Notes: generated by a model not told the origin, from the sequence alone. A stretch of DNA of 64,000 nucleotides from Curtobacterium luteum (GCF_014646995.1 NZ_BMOI01000008.1:62001-126000), one strand, 5' to 3'. Counted from the stretch's first letter, positions 1-9,106 are shown. Made by a program: numbers and translations.

Positions 1-2
1 GG

Positions 3-902
3 CAGGCGGCGGAGCCCGTCGACACCACAGCCATCACCGCGCACGAGCGGCGCAAGCTCGACCGCTCCGGGAAGTCGCAGATCGTGGTGACGGGCATCCT
101 CGTCCTCGTCGCGATCTACTTCCTGGTGCCGCTGTACTGGGTGGTCATCGCGGCGACGAAGACCACCGGCGCGCTGTTCTCGACGAACGGGTTCTGGTTC
201 GGCGGCGAGTTCGCGCTGTTCAGCAACATCCAGCAGGTGTTCTCGTACGACGGCGGCATCTTCGTCCGCTGGATCGCGAACAGCATCCTGTACTCCGGCG
301 TCGGGGCCGTGCTCGCGACCTACTTCGCCGCCGCCGGCGGGTACGCGCTCGCGAAGTACGAGTTCCGCGGCCGGCAGCTCGTGTTCGGCACGATCCTCGG
401 CGGCGTGCTCGTCCCGGGGACCGCCACGGCACTGCCGCTGTTCCTGCTGTTCTCGACGCTCGGCCTGACCGACACCTACTGGAGCGTGCTCATCCCGAGC
501 CTCGTCTCCCCGTTCGGACTGTTCCTCTGCCGGGTGTACGCGGCGGCGTCGGTCGACACGGCGTTGCTCGAGCAGGCGCGCATCGACGGGGCCGGGGAAC
601 TCCGGATCTTCCACACGATCGTGCTGCGCCAGATGACCCCGGCGCTGGTGACGGTCTTCCTGTTCCAGGTGGTCGGGATCTGGAACAACTTCTTCCTGCC
701 GCTGATCATGCTGGCAGACCAGAAGCTGTACCCGATCACACTGGGACTCAACAACTGGCGGGCACAGGTCGATCGTCTGCCAGAGTTCTACCAGCTCACC
801 ACCGGCGGAGTGCTCGTCTCGGTCATCCCGCTCGTGATCGCGATCATCGTCCTGCAGCGCTTCTGGCGCGGGGGCCTCACGGAAGGATCGGTCAAGGGTT
901 GA
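3..902 (+). CDS. Carbohydrate ABC transporter permease, MalG type (5' partial)
   Basis: Inner-membrane subunit of a binding-protein-dependent sugar importer. The reading frame is open to the left edge, so the true start lies outside the window. The protein has about six hydrophobic segments and ends in the family's hydrophobic helix plus short basic tail. The cytoplasmic EAA loop that contacts the ATPase is visible as EQARIDGAGELRIF near base 570. The stop overlaps the TTG start of the beta-galactosidase by 4 nt (TTGA), so the two are one operon and the transported sugar is probably a beta-galactoside or related oligosaccharide. Substrate assignment is inference; the family call is firm. Confidence 0.9.
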   Translation, partial: QAAEPVDTTAITAHERRKLDRSGKSQIVVTGILVLVAIYFLVPLYWVVIAATKTTGALFSTNGFWFGGEFALFSNIQQVFSYDGGIFVRWIANSILYSGVGAVLATYFAAAGGYALAKYEFRGRQLVFGTILGGVLVPGTATALPLFLLFSTLGLTDTYWSVLIPSLVSPFGLFLCRVYAAASVDTALLEQARIDGAGELRIFHTIVLRQMTPALVTVFLFQVVGIWNNFFLPLIMLADQKLYPITLGLNNWRAQVDRLPEFYQLTTGGVLVSVIPLVIAIIVLQRFWRGGLTEGSVKG

Positions 903-3900
903 CCGTCACTGCACGACCATCCGCCGACTCGGCACTCGCCGACCTGGCGTCCACCACCCCCGGTTCCGACTCGCGTCTCGCGCCCCGCGCGTGGTTGCAC
1001 ACGGACGCCCCCTCGCTGTCGCTGGACGGCGAGTGGGACTTCCGCTGGGCACCGGTCGCGGACGTCCCGCTCCCCGGCGCCGACGACGAGTGGGGGTCAC
1101 TCCCCGTGCCGTCGCACTGGGTGCTCCACGGGCACGGGGCACCGAGCTACACGAACCTCCAGTACCCGTTCCCCATCGACCCGCCGAACCCGCCGGAGGA
1201 GAACCCCACCGGCGACCACCGGCGCACGTTCTCGCTCCCGGGGTCCTTCGATGCCGCAGCACGCGTGGTGCTCCGGTTCGACGGGGTCGAGTCGCACTTC
1301 CGGGTGTGGCTGAACGGCACGCTCGTCGGCTGGAGCACCGGTTCGCGGCTCGTGACCGAGTTCGACGTCACCGCCCTGCTGCGGCCCGGGTCGAACGAGC
1401 TGCTCGTGCGCGTGCACCAGTGGTCGGGCGCGTCCTACCTGGAGGACCAGGACCAGTGGTGGCTGCCGGGCATCTTCCGCGACGTCACCCTGCTCGCGCG
1501 TCCGTCGGCACCGATCGACGACGTGTTCGTGCGCGCTGGTTGGGAGCCCGTGCTCGGGTCGGCCGCGACCGCGGGGACCGCTGCATCGGGCCGGCCGTCG
1601 ACCGGCACGGGGACGATCTCCGTGCCGACGATCGACGCGACGTTCCCGGTGCGGTTCTCCGTCCCGTCGCTCGGCATCGACGTCACGTGGGCGTCCGCGT
1701 CCGACGTCGCGCCGATCACCGTCGAGGGCGTCGAGCCGTGGAGCGCCGAGCTGCCGCGGCTGTACGACGCGACCCTGTCGACCGGCACCGCTGCGGGCGG
1801 CCGAGCCGGCGGCGAGACGGTCTCGCTGCGGCTGGGCTTCCGCTCCGTGCGGATCGACGGCGACCGGTTCCTCGTGAACGGCGAGCGCGTGGTTTTCCAC
1901 GGCGTCAACCGCCACGAGACCCACCCCGTGCGGGGTCGGGTCTTCGACGAGGAGCACGCCCGCGCGGACATGGCGCTCATGAAGCGCAACAACGTGAACG
2001 CGATCCGGACCTCGCACTACCCGCCGCACCCGCGCGTGCTCGACCTCGCGGACGAGCTCGGCTTCTGGGTGATCCTGGAGTGCGACCTCGAGACCCACGG
2101 CTTCCTGTTCACGAACTGGGTCGGCAACCCGTCCGACGACCCGGCATGGCGCGACGCCTACCTGGACCGGATCGCGCGGACCGTCGAACGGGACAAGAAC
2201 CACCCCTCGATCGTCATGTGGTCGCTCGGCAACGAGTCCGGCACCGGGCGGAACCTCGCGGCGATGTCGCAGTGGGTGCACGACCGCGACGACGAGCGTC
2301 CCGTGCACTACGAGGGCGACTACACGGGCGAGTACACCGACGTGTACTCGCGGATGTACCCGACGCTGCAGGAGACCGAGTCGATCGGCGGCGGGACGCC
2401 CACGCCCCTGCTCGAGTGCGGTCCGGCCGAGGCCGCTCGGCAGCGGTCGAAGCCGTTCATCCACTGCGAGTACGTGCACGCGATGGGCAACGGTCCGGGG
2501 CAGATCGCCGAGTACGAGGCCCTCGTGGACACGTACCCGCGGCTGCACGGCGGGTTCGTGTGGGAGTGGCGCGACCACGGACTGCTCACCCACACGGCCG
2601 ACGGCACCCCCTACCACGGCTACGGCGGCGACTTCGGCGAGGTGGTCCACGACGGCAACTTCGTGATGGACGGCCTCGTGCTGCCGGACGACACCCCGAC
2701 CCCGGGGCTCGCGGAGTTCGCGACCGTCGTGGCACCGATCCGGATGTCGTCGTCCGACACGACCCTGCTCATCGAGAACCGGTACCACTCCGCCTCGACC
2801 GCGGGACTGCGCTTCTGCTGGACGCTGTCCCGCGACGGCGTGGTCGAGGCGTCGGGACGGTTCGCTCCGGGGGTCGTCGCCGCGCGGGCCTCGGCCACGG
2901 TGCCGGTGCCGGACGAGGTGCTCCGGGCCGGGGCGGAGCGGGACACCCTCGCACCGGGCGAGGAGCTGTGGTTCGACGTGACCGCGGAGCTCGCCGGACC
3001 GACGGCGTGGGCGGACACCGGCCACGTCGTCGCACGCATCCAGCGGCTCGTGGCGAGCCGACCGGCGGACGCACCGCGGGCCTCCCGGCAGACCTGGGAC
3101 GGCGACCGCCTCGGGGACGCGACGTTCACGGCGCGCGGCGACCTGTCGTCCTTCAAGGGCCACGAGGTGGCCGGGCCGCGGCTCGAGCTCTGGCGCGCGC
3201 CGACGGACAACGACAGCCTGGCGTCACAGGGCGGGTACGAGACGGCGGACCCGGTGCTCACGCACGGCGTCGGGGACCCGGACGCCCCCGCGTCGGCGGT
3301 CCGCTGGCGGGAACGCGGGCTCGACCGGCTGACCCACCGGCTCGTGTCGGTGTCGCGCACGCCGTCGGGCCTGGAGCAGCGGGTCCGGGTCGCGGCGGCG
3401 AACAGCGGGTGGGGCGTCGACGTCACGCACCGCTGGACGCTGACGGACGCCGGGTTGCAGCTGCAGACCGACGCCGTGCCGTTCGGTGCGTGGGACGTCA
3501 CCTGGCCGCGGATCGGGGTGCGGTTCGACCTGCCGGTGTCGCTCCTCGAGGAGGACGTCACGTGGTTCGGGACGGGGCCGGCGGAGTCGTACGCGGACTC
3601 GTCCCACGCGGCTCGGGTCGGCCGGTTCACGGCGCCGGCGAGGTCGCTGACGGTGGACTACTCGATGCCGCAGGAGACCGGGCACCGGCCGGGGCTGCGG
3701 TCGCTCTCGGTGGGCGACCTCACCGTGTCGACGGTCGGGGCGCACCGGGCAGGGTTCACGCTCACCCCGTGGACGGCGCAGCAGGTCGGGCGGGCCGGGC
3801 ACCCGTACGAGCTGCCGACGCCGGACCACACGTACCTGTACCTCGACGCGGCGCAGCACGGGCTGGGGTCGCGGGCGTGCGGGCTCGACGTGCTGCCGGA

Positions 3901-3949
3901 GCACCAGCTGTGGCCGCAGGCGTTCTCGTGGAGCGTGGTGCTGGCGTAG
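899..3949 (+). CDS. lacZ: Beta-galactosidase, glycoside hydrolase family 2 (LacZ-like)
   Basis: Hydrolyses terminal beta-galactosides in the cytoplasm. The 1016-residue length is usual for LacZ. Order seen: N-terminal jelly-roll sugar-binding domain, Ig-like domain, TIM barrel, then the C-terminal beta-sandwich small chain. The acid/base glutamate is E446 in GNESGTG and the nucleophile is E524 in HCEYVHAMGN, close to E461/E537 of the E. coli enzyme. Start is TTG at 899 in a TTGA overlap with the permease stop, implying translational coupling. A RASRQ segment near base 3080 matches the family-A repeat half-site discussed elsewhere. Exact substrate may be a plant galactoside rather than lactose. 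Confidence 0.93.
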   Translation: MTVTARPSADSALADLASTTPGSDSRLAPRAWLHTDAPSLSLDGEWDFRWAPVADVPLPGADDEWGSLPVPSHWVLHGHGAPSYTNLQYPFPIDPPNPPEENPTGDHRRTFSLPGSFDAAARVVLRFDGVESHFRVWLNGTLVGWSTGSRLVTEFDVTALLRPGSNELLVRVHQWSGASYLEDQDQWWLPGIFRDVTLLARPSAPIDDVFVRAGWEPVLGSAATAGTAASGRPSTGTGTISVPTIDATFPVRFSVPSLGIDVTWASASDVAPITVEGVEPWSAELPRLYDATLSTGTAAGGRAGGETVSLRLGFRSVRIDGDRFLVNGERVVFHGVNRHETHPVRGRVFDEEHARADMALMKRNNVNAIRTSHYPPHPRVLDLADELGFWVILECDLETHGFLFTNWVGNPSDDPAWRDAYLDRIARTVERDKNHPSIVMWSLGNESGTGRNLAAMSQWVHDRDDERPVHYEGDYTGEYTDVYSRMYPTLQETESIGGGTPTPLLECGPAEAARQRSKPFIHCEYVHAMGNGPGQIAEYEALVDTYPRLHGGFVWEWRDHGLLTHTADGTPYHGYGGDFGEVVHDGNFVMDGLVLPDDTPTPGLAEFATVVAPIRMSSSDTTLLIENRYHSASTAGLRFCWTLSRDGVVEASGRFAPGVVAARASATVPVPDEVLRAGAERDTLAPGEELWFDVTAELAGPTAWADTGHVVARIQRLVASRPADAPRASRQTWDGDRLGDATFTARGDLSSFKGHEVAGPRLELWRAPTDNDSLASQGGYETADPVLTHGVGDPDAPASAVRWRERGLDRLTHRLVSVSRTPSGLEQRVRVAAANSGWGVDVTHRWTLTDAGLQLQTDAVPFGAWDVTWPRIGVRFDLPVSLLEEDVTWFGTGPAESYADSSHAARVGRFTAPARSLTVDYSMPQETGHRPGLRSLSVGDLTVSTVGAHRAGFTLTPWTAQQVGRAGHPYELPTPDHTYLYLDAAQHGLGSRACGLDVLPEHQLWPQAFSWSVVLA

Positions 3950-3983
3950 GGCGCGTCCGCGGGCGGGCCGCGCGGGGGGCGTT

Positions 3984-4045
3984 CGCACAACCAAAGTCAC
4001 CCCGAACCAGGCGGAAGCGTGGTTCGGGGTGACTTTGGTTGTGCG
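3984..4045. repeat. 26-bp inverted repeat, family C (CACAACCAAAGTCA)
   Basis: Perfect inverted repeat with arms at 3984-4009 and 4020-4045 and a 10-nt loop, 34 bp after the lacZ stop. The arm begins CGCACAACCAAAGTCACC. It could terminate lacZ transcription, but the arm is A+T-richer than its surroundings and has no T-run. A degenerate second copy lies at 34652-34717, so this is a dispersed repeat rather than a one-off terminator. Confidence 0.85.
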
Positions 4046-4061
4046 CTGGCGACTCGCACCG

Positions 4062-4143
4062 CGGGCGCCGCGAGGCGCGCGGCGGCGCGGGCCGCGAGGC
4101 GCCGCGGGCCGCGCGGCGGCGCGGGCCGCGCGGCGCCCGCCGC
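4062..4143. repeat. GC-only dyad-rich tract
   Basis: About 80 bases consisting almost wholly of G and C with overlapping copies of GCGCCGCG, GCGCGGCG and GGGCCGCG. It separates the family-C inverted repeat from the 3' end of the DUF3151 gene. It can fold in many ways; no gene is visible. It may act with the adjacent hairpin as a bidirectional transcription barrier, which is inference only. Confidence 0.45.
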
Positions 4144-4146
4144 GCG

Positions 4147-4563
4147 CTACGCCTCGAGCGCGCGCAACGCCTCCGGGTCGCTCTGCTCGAGGAACGCCGT
4201 CAGCCGCTCGGGCTCGCCCTCCTCACCGATCGCCGCTGCCGCGCGCCGCAGGGCGAACAGGGCACGGAGCACGCCCCGGTTCGGCTCGTGCGACCACGGG
4301 ACCGGCCCGGCACCGCGCCAGCCGGCCCTCCGCAGCGCGTCGAGACCGCGGTGGTAGCCGACCCGGGCGTAGGCGTACGACTCGAGCGTCGCGCCACGCT
4401 CCCAGGCCTCGTCGGCGAGCAGCGCCCACGCCAGGCTCGACGCCGGGTGCGACACGACGACGCTCGCGACCGGGGTGTCGGCGGCGAGCGCCGAGGTCAC
4501 CTCCGGCTCCTCGGGCAGCAGGGTCTCGGGGGTGGTGGGGTTCGGCAGCAGGTTCTCCGGCAT
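4147..4563 (-). CDS. DUF3151 domain-containing protein
   Basis: A 138-residue soluble protein found almost only in Actinobacteria; function unknown. It has the family pattern: an N-terminal stretch rich in E and P (LLPEEPEVTSAL), then ASSLAWALLADEAWERG and a helical middle with AYARVGYHRGLDALRRAGW. No signal peptide or membrane segment. It is transcribed away from the ABC-F gene across a 307-bp intergenic region and convergently toward lacZ. The start is ATG at 4563; a weak AGGCTTGGG lies upstream. Family recognition is good; role unassigned. Confidence 0.8.
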   Translation of the reverse strand: MPENLLPNPTTPETLLPEEPEVTSALAADTPVASVVVSHPASSLAWALLADEAWERGATLESYAYARVGYHRGLDALRRAGWRGAGPVPWSHEPNRGVLRALFALRRAAAAIGEEGEPERLTAFLEQSDPEALRALEA

Positions 4564-4870
4564 GCCCCCAAGCCTGTCACGCCCGGATCGGCAAGCCTTG
4601 CGTGCCGCGCACAGCCGGGCGTACCGTGGGGCTCCACCCCGTCGTCACCTCGGGGTCGCGGTGCGGGACGACCGGCCGCCGACACGGGTGACGGCCACGG
4701 GGGTCCCCCGACGGAAGCAGACGAGTTGCTGTCGATCACCGGTTCCGCTCAGCCCACGCGCTGACACCGTGATCGCGCGCCCCCGTCGGGCGCTCCACCG
4801 CCGGTGCCCGACGGCACGGCGGTGGCTCCGGTGTCGTGCGCCCAGCACCGACAACCGGGGAGGCACCCGC
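4564..4870 (+). promoter_or_regulatory. Divergent intergenic region with candidate ABC-F attenuator
   Basis: This 307-bp region separates DUF3151 from the ABC-F gene. Two stems interlock at 4783-4825. Stem A pairs CCGTCGGGC (4783-4791) with GCCCGACGG (4806-4814). Stem B pairs CCACCGCCG (4795-4803) with CGGCGGTGG (4817-4825) and can extend to about 13 pairs with one bulge. A and B cannot both form except as a pseudoknot, so they are alternatives. Many ABC-F resistance genes are controlled by leader attenuation, which makes the arrangement suggestive. No T-run follows stem B, so translational rather than transcriptional control would be expected. Inference. Confidence 0.4.
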
Positions 4871-6448
4871 ATGCCCATCAGTCCGTCCGTCGTCCTGAAC
4901 GACCTCGGCTTCACCTGGCCCGACGGCACCGTCGCGCTCGACCACTGCACCGCCGCCTTCGGCCGCGGTCGAACCGCCCTGGTCGGGAGGAACGGGGCGG
5001 GCAAGTCCACGCTCGTCCGGCTCGTCACGGGGCAGCTCCACCCCACCTCGGGCACGATCACGACGTCGGGTCCCGTCGACCTGCTGCCGCAGCGCCTCGC
5101 GGCGCGGCCCGGCGACACCGTCACCGACCTGCTCGGCATCCGTCCGACGGTCACCGCACTCCGGGCGGTCCTCGGCGGCGATGCGTCGCCGGCGCACTTC
5201 GACGCCATCGGTGACGACTGGGACGTGGAGGAGCAGGCGGCCGCGGCACTGTCCGGCATCGGTCTCGGGCTCGACGGCGCCGACCTGGACCGCCCCGTGT
5301 CGACGCTGTCCGGTGGGCAGGCCGTGCTCGTCGCAGTCGCCGGGATCCGGATGCGCCGAGCGCCGATCGCGTTCCTCGACGAACCGACGAACAACCTCGA
5401 CCGACGGGCGCGCGGGGTGCTGCTCGACATGGTCGACGGCTGGTCGGGAACGCTCGTGCTGGTCAGCCACGACCGGGAGCTCCTCGAGCACGTCGACGAG
5501 ACGTGCGAACTCCGGACCGGGGCGCTGACGGTGTTCGGGGGCACGTTCAGCGCGTACGAGGAGCACCTCGCCGTGCAGCAGGCAGCGGCCCTCCGTGAGG
5601 TCCGGGTGGCCGAGCAGCGGCACCGGACCGAGCAGCGGCAGCGCATCGAGGCCGAGACGAAGATCGCCCGGCGGGCACGCGCCGGGCGGAAGTCGGCCGA
5701 GAACATGCCGAAGGGGTGGTCTGACGAACGACGGAAGCACGCCGAGCAGACCGCCGGTCGACTGCGCACCGGGTACGCCGGGGACGAGGCCGCGGCGCTG
5801 ACGGCGAAGCACGAGGCCGCAGCCCGGGTCCGGGTGGACGAGGCGATCACGGTCGTGCTCCCGGACCCGGACGTCCCGGCGTCGCGGTCGATCGCCACCG
5901 TGACCGTCCGCGGGCGGGACACCGTCGTGCAGGGGCCGGAACGGGTCGCGGTCACGGGCGACAACGGGGTCGGCAAGACGACCCTGCTCGAACAGCTCGT
6001 CGGTCTGCCGGCGGCGCGCGAGCACCCGTTGCCCGACACGCGGGCGGCCGCGCACGTCGACCGGATCGGCTACCTGCCGCAGCGGAAGGACTCGCTCGAC
6101 GACGCGGCCACGGTGTTCGACAACGTCCGGCGGGGTGCGCCGGCGGCGACGGACGCGGAGGTGAAGAACCGGCTGGCCCGGTTCCTCGTCCGCGGCGACG
6201 CCGTCGAGCGGCTGGCGGGCGACCTGTCCGGCGGCGAGCGGTTCCGGGTCGCGTTGGCGGCGCTCGTCCTCGCGGACCCGCCGCCGCAGCTCCTGGTGCT
6301 CGACGAGCCGACGAACGACCTCGACCTGACGAGCGTCGACCAGCTCGTGGACGCACTCCGGGCGTACCGGGGCTCGCTCGTGGTGGTGAGCCACGACGAG
6401 ACGTTCCTCGACCGGCTCGACCTCACGACCAGGGTCGAGCTGTCCTGA
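4871..6448 (+). CDS. ABC-F family ATP-binding protein
   Basis: A 525-residue protein with two tandem ABC ATPase domains and no membrane segment, typical of ribosome-acting ABC-F factors that protect translation or confer antibiotic resistance. Domain 1 has Walker A GRNGAGKST (residues 39-47), signature LSGGQ and DEPTNNLD. Domain 2 has Walker A GDNGVGKTT near residue 363, LSGGE near 453 and DEPTNDLD. A charged linker rich in R, E and Q (residues about 235-300, AEQRHRTEQRQR) joins them. The ATG at 4871 follows a GGGGAGG-like site; the frame stays open upstream to 4475 but that part has no family similarity. Whether it is a housekeeping or a resistance factor cannot be told from sequence alone. 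Confidence 0.9.
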   Translation: MPISPSVVLNDLGFTWPDGTVALDHCTAAFGRGRTALVGRNGAGKSTLVRLVTGQLHPTSGTITTSGPVDLLPQRLAARPGDTVTDLLGIRPTVTALRAVLGGDASPAHFDAIGDDWDVEEQAAAALSGIGLGLDGADLDRPVSTLSGGQAVLVAVAGIRMRRAPIAFLDEPTNNLDRRARGVLLDMVDGWSGTLVLVSHDRELLEHVDETCELRTGALTVFGGTFSAYEEHLAVQQAAALREVRVAEQRHRTEQRQRIEAETKIARRARAGRKSAENMPKGWSDERRKHAEQTAGRLRTGYAGDEAAALTAKHEAAARVRVDEAITVVLPDPDVPASRSIATVTVRGRDTVVQGPERVAVTGDNGVGKTTLLEQLVGLPAAREHPLPDTRAAAHVDRIGYLPQRKDSLDDAATVFDNVRRGAPAATDAEVKNRLARFLVRGDAVERLAGDLSGGERFRVALAALVLADPPPQLLVLDEPTNDLDLTSVDQLVDALRAYRGSLVVVSHDETFLDRLDLTTRVELS

Positions 6449-6451
6449 CGG

Positions 6452-7150
6452 TCAGTGCCGCTTCGTCGGACGGATCGCGAGCGACTCCACCGTGCCACGC
6501 TCCGGCAGGTCGACGACGGTGCGGACCGCGGCGGCGACGTCCTCCGGGGCGAGGTAGTAGGCGGTGTCGTACTCCTCGCCGAGCTTCTCGGTGAGGGCGC
6601 GCTGCATGTCCGAGTCGGTCCGGCCCGGGTGCACGCTCGACACCCGGACGCCGTTCGCCCGCTCCTCCTCGCGGAGGGCGTCGGCGAACGCGCGGAGGGC
6701 GAACTTCGACGCCGCGTACACCCCGCCGCCGGGGCCCGAGTGGAAGCCGGAGCCGCTGTTGATCGGCACGACGATGCCCCGGGCTGCGCGGAGGGCCGGG
6801 AGGGCTCGGCGGGTGAGCTCGGCGACGGCGAACACGTTCGTCGCGAAGACCCGCTCCCACACGGCGCGCTCGGTGTCGGCGACGGTGGTGCCCTCCTCGA
6901 CGCCGGCGTTGTGCACGAGCACGTCGAGACGCTCCGGCAGGGCGGGGGCGTCCCCCGCGCCGAGGTCGCCCACGAACGGCGACGCGTGCGGCAGCTCGGC
7001 CACGAGCGCGTCGACGGCCTCGGCGCTGCGGCCGCCGACGAACACGTGGTGCGTCCGCCCGAGGTCGAGGGCGATCGCCCGGCCGATCCCGCGGGTCGCG
7101 CCCGTCACGAGGGCGGTGGGCAGGCTGACGGGAGGCGCGGTGTCGGTCAT
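6452..7150 (-). CDS. SDR family NAD(P)-dependent oxidoreductase
   Basis: Classical short-chain dehydrogenase of 232 residues. The Rossmann motif TGATRGIG is near residue 17, the NAG-type motif is HNAG, and the catalytic Ser and Tyr-Lys lie in INSGSG and YAASK. Substrate unknown. The 3' end is 3 bp from the convergent ABC-F stop. I chose the ATG at 7150 rather than the in-frame GTG at 7156 because a -10 box TAGGCT (7163-7158) stands 7 nt upstream of this ATG, giving an essentially leaderless transcript; starting at 7156 would place the start on the promoter. A lone family-A half-site lies in the upstream gap at about 7188. Confidence 0.88.
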   Translation of the reverse strand: MTDTAPPVSLPTALVTGATRGIGRAIALDLGRTHHVFVGGRSAEAVDALVAELPHASPFVGDLGAGDAPALPERLDVLVHNAGVEEGTTVADTERAVWERVFATNVFAVAELTRRALPALRAARGIVVPINSGSGFHSGPGGGVYAASKFALRAFADALREEERANGVRVSSVHPGRTDSDMQRALTEKLGEEYDTAYYLAPEDVAAAVRTVVDLPERGTVESLAIRPTKRH

Positions 7151-7272
7151 GCGCACCAGCCTACGGATGCGACGTGGCGGGGCCGCACCGTGCCTCCCGG
7201 CCGGTCGTGCGACGTCAGTCGCCGCCGGACACGAGGCGGAGGCGACCCCGTTCGGGTGCGCCGCGGACCCGC

Positions 7273-8304
7273 TCAGTCGCGCTCGGCGCCCTGCCGGATC
7301 CTGATGCCCTCGAGGACGTCCTTCGCGCGCTGCTCGTCCTGCTTCTCGATCTGCCGGGTGTCGCGCTCGGGGAGCTGGATGTCCTCCTCGGCGCGGATGC
7401 CGGCCTGCAGCTCACGGCCGCGCTCGAGCTCCGCGTCGAACTCCGCTCCGAACAGCAGGGCGTTGTTCGTGATCCAGATCCAGAGCAGGAAGACGATCAC
7501 ACCACCGAGCGAGCCGTACGTCGCGTTGTAGTTCGAGAAGTTCCCGACGTAGAACCCGAAGCCGACGCTCGCGATCACCCAGATGAGGATCGCGACGATC
7601 GAACCACCGCTCACCCAGCGGAACTTCGGCTGCTCGACGTTCGGCGCCCAGTAGTAGAGGACGGCGACCACGATCACGGCGATGACGAGCAGGATCGGCC
7701 ACTGCACGATGAGCAGCACCGTCGCGGCGACGTCGCCGAGGCCGATGACGTCGCCGATCGTCTTCGCGAGCGGGCCGCTGACGAGGACGACCAGACCGAG
7801 CACGAGCAGCACGACCGTGAACAGCGTCACGCCGAGCATCGTCGGGCGGAGCTTCCAGATCGGCCGGCCCTCGCGGACGTTGTAGATGCGGTTCATCGCC
7901 CGGCCGAACGCGCCGACGTAGCCGGACGCCGACCAGAGCGCACCGAGGAGACCGACGATGAAGGTGATGGGCGCCGCGGGCGAGCGCACGAGCCCTTCGA
8001 CCGGGCCCTGCAGCAGCTTCGCGACGTCACCACCACCGATGTTCGTGACGACCGTCAGCACGTCGTTGATGGTCTTCCCGGGGTCGGACACCAGCCCGAG
8101 GATCGAGACCACGGCCAGGATGCCGGGGAAGAGCGCGAGGACGGTGTAGTACGTCAGGCTCGCGGCCAGGTCGGTGCACTGGTCGCTCGAGAACTCGCGG
8201 AGGGTCTTCTTCAGCGTGTAGAAGACCGTCGGCTTCGCGAGGTCCGTCGGGCCGTCGGGCTTCCGCGGGTCGTCAGCGGACGGCTTGTCGCGTTCGCGTG
8301 CCAT
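7273..8304 (-). CDS. YihY/virulence factor BrkB family inner-membrane protein
   Basis: 343-residue integral membrane protein with six hydrophobic segments between residues about 45 and 285. It has the family features LAASLTYYTVLALFP (first helix) and the GGVIVFLLWIWITNNALLFGAEF block near the last helix. The C-terminal tail (ERDTRQIEKQDEQRAKD) is charged and cytoplasmic. Members are sometimes misannotated as RNase BN; the true role is unclear (envelope or transport). It starts 6 nt after the DUF3618 stop, forming a two-gene operon. Confidence 0.88.
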   Translation of the reverse strand: MARERDKPSADDPRKPDGPTDLAKPTVFYTLKKTLREFSSDQCTDLAASLTYYTVLALFPGILAVVSILGLVSDPGKTINDVLTVVTNIGGGDVAKLLQGPVEGLVRSPAAPITFIVGLLGALWSASGYVGAFGRAMNRIYNVREGRPIWKLRPTMLGVTLFTVVLLVLGLVVLVSGPLAKTIGDVIGLGDVAATVLLIVQWPILLVIAVIVVAVLYYWAPNVEQPKFRWVSGGSIVAILIWVIASVGFGFYVGNFSNYNATYGSLGGVIVFLLWIWITNNALLFGAEFDAELERGRELQAGIRAEEDIQLPERDTRQIEKQDEQRAKDVLEGIRIRQGAERD

Positions 8305-8310
8305 CGTCGG

Positions 8311-8835
8311 TCAGCCCTTCGCCACGGCCTTGGCAGCCTGCTTCGACCGCTTCGCTGCCTGCTTCCGGTTCTTGGTCGCGCGGCGCTGCACCGCGGCGAT
8401 CCCCGCGCGCTGCTTCACCCGGTTGCGGTGCATCGGGTCGCGTTCGAGCGCTTCCTCCGCCGCCTTCTTCCGCGCCTTCCGGCCCTTCCGCCCGGGCTGC
8501 GACTGTTCGGCGGCACCCGGGCCGTCGCCACCGCGCGCGCCGAACGGCAGCAGGGCCGTGAACGCCGTCGACGCCGGCGGCTGGGCGAGGTGCCCGGCGT
8601 CGGTGCGGCCGATCCGCGCTCCGAGGACGATCGCGGCGATGCCGGCGGCAGCGGTGATCCCCATCGCGACGAGCGGCGTGGGGTCGCGGTGCCACCGCTG
8701 CCGCGTCTTCGCGACCGCGAGTCGGGTGCGGGCGGGCAGGTCGGCACGGCGGCGGATCTCCGCGACGGTGTCGGTGATGCCCTCGCGAGCACGGGTGTTC
8801 GCGAGTTCGAGCTCGGGAAGGCTGTCGTTGGGCAT
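8311..8835 (-). CDS. DUF3618 domain-containing protein
   Basis: 174-residue protein with the DUF3618 pattern at its N-terminus (LELANTRAREGITDTVAEI, a short amphipathic repeat), then one membrane helix (LVAMGITAAAGIAAIVLGA, about residues 56-74) and a strongly basic C-terminus rich in K, R and A. Such proteins are usually encoded beside phage-holin-like or membrane proteins; function unknown. It is the first gene of the operon with the YihY/BrkB gene. A TAGGCA box sits 6 nt upstream of the ATG, in the position expected for a leaderless transcript. Confidence 0.72.
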   Translation of the reverse strand: MPNDSLPELELANTRAREGITDTVAEIRRRADLPARTRLAVAKTRQRWHRDPTPLVAMGITAAAGIAAIVLGARIGRTDAGHLAQPPASTAFTALLPFGARGGDGPGAAEQSQPGRKGRKARKKAAEEALERDPMHRNRVKQRAGIAAVQRRATKNRKQAAKRSKQAAKAVAKG

Positions 8836-8922
8836 ACGTCGTGCCTACCAGGGCTGATCGGCGACGGCCCACAGTTCAGGGCGTCTCCGGTGCCGACGGC
8901 GCGCGGCGCGGAGGTACTGCGC

Positions 8923-8992
8923 CCCGAGACTCGGGCTGACCGACATGTCTCGCGCCCTCGGGCGCGAGACATGTCCGCTGGCACGAGACTCG
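8923..8992. repeat. Composite palindromic repeat, family B variant
   Basis: Two CGAGACTCG motifs (8923-8935 as the palindrome CCCGAGACTCGGG, and 8984-8992) bracket a near-perfect 34-bp palindrome at 8942-8975. That palindrome has 16-bp arms (GACATGTCTCGCGCCC) and a 2-nt centre. It lies in the 270-bp gap between the convergent-free 3' end of the Gfo/Idh/MocA gene and the DUF3618 start. Related composites occur at 16187, 47182 and 61984, although those have a different inner stem. Confidence 0.75.
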
Positions 8993-9038
8993 CCTCCCAG
9001 CGACGGGGCCGTCGCGCGGGTGGTCGTGACCGCACGAC

Positions 9039-9080
9039 GGCCTGGAGGCACGTGGCACGGCCGCCACGCGCCTCCAGGCC
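9039..9080 (-). terminator. Family-A hairpin, terminator-like
   Basis: Arms 9039-9056 and 9063-9080 (18 bp, one mismatch) around a 6-nt loop; arm sequence GGCCTGGAGGCACGTGGC. It starts 27 bp beyond the stop of the Gfo/Idh/MocA gene. There is no T-run, as is common for high-GC actinobacterial terminators. One of seven copies of the same hairpin in this window. Confidence 0.7.
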
Positions 9081-9106
9081 GGCTCTTGGTCGCAACAGCG
9101 GCGCGG

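Noticed and set aside
1097-3163. Very long antisense frames, here and opposite many genes
   Set aside because: They arise from extreme GC3 bias on the other strand, have Arg/Pro/Ala-rich low-complexity translations, no ribosome sites and no motifs.
4475-4870. N-terminal extension of the ABC-F protein
   Set aside because: The open frame continues upstream but overlaps the divergent gene and promoter area and has no ABC-F similarity; the ATG at 4871 fits the family.
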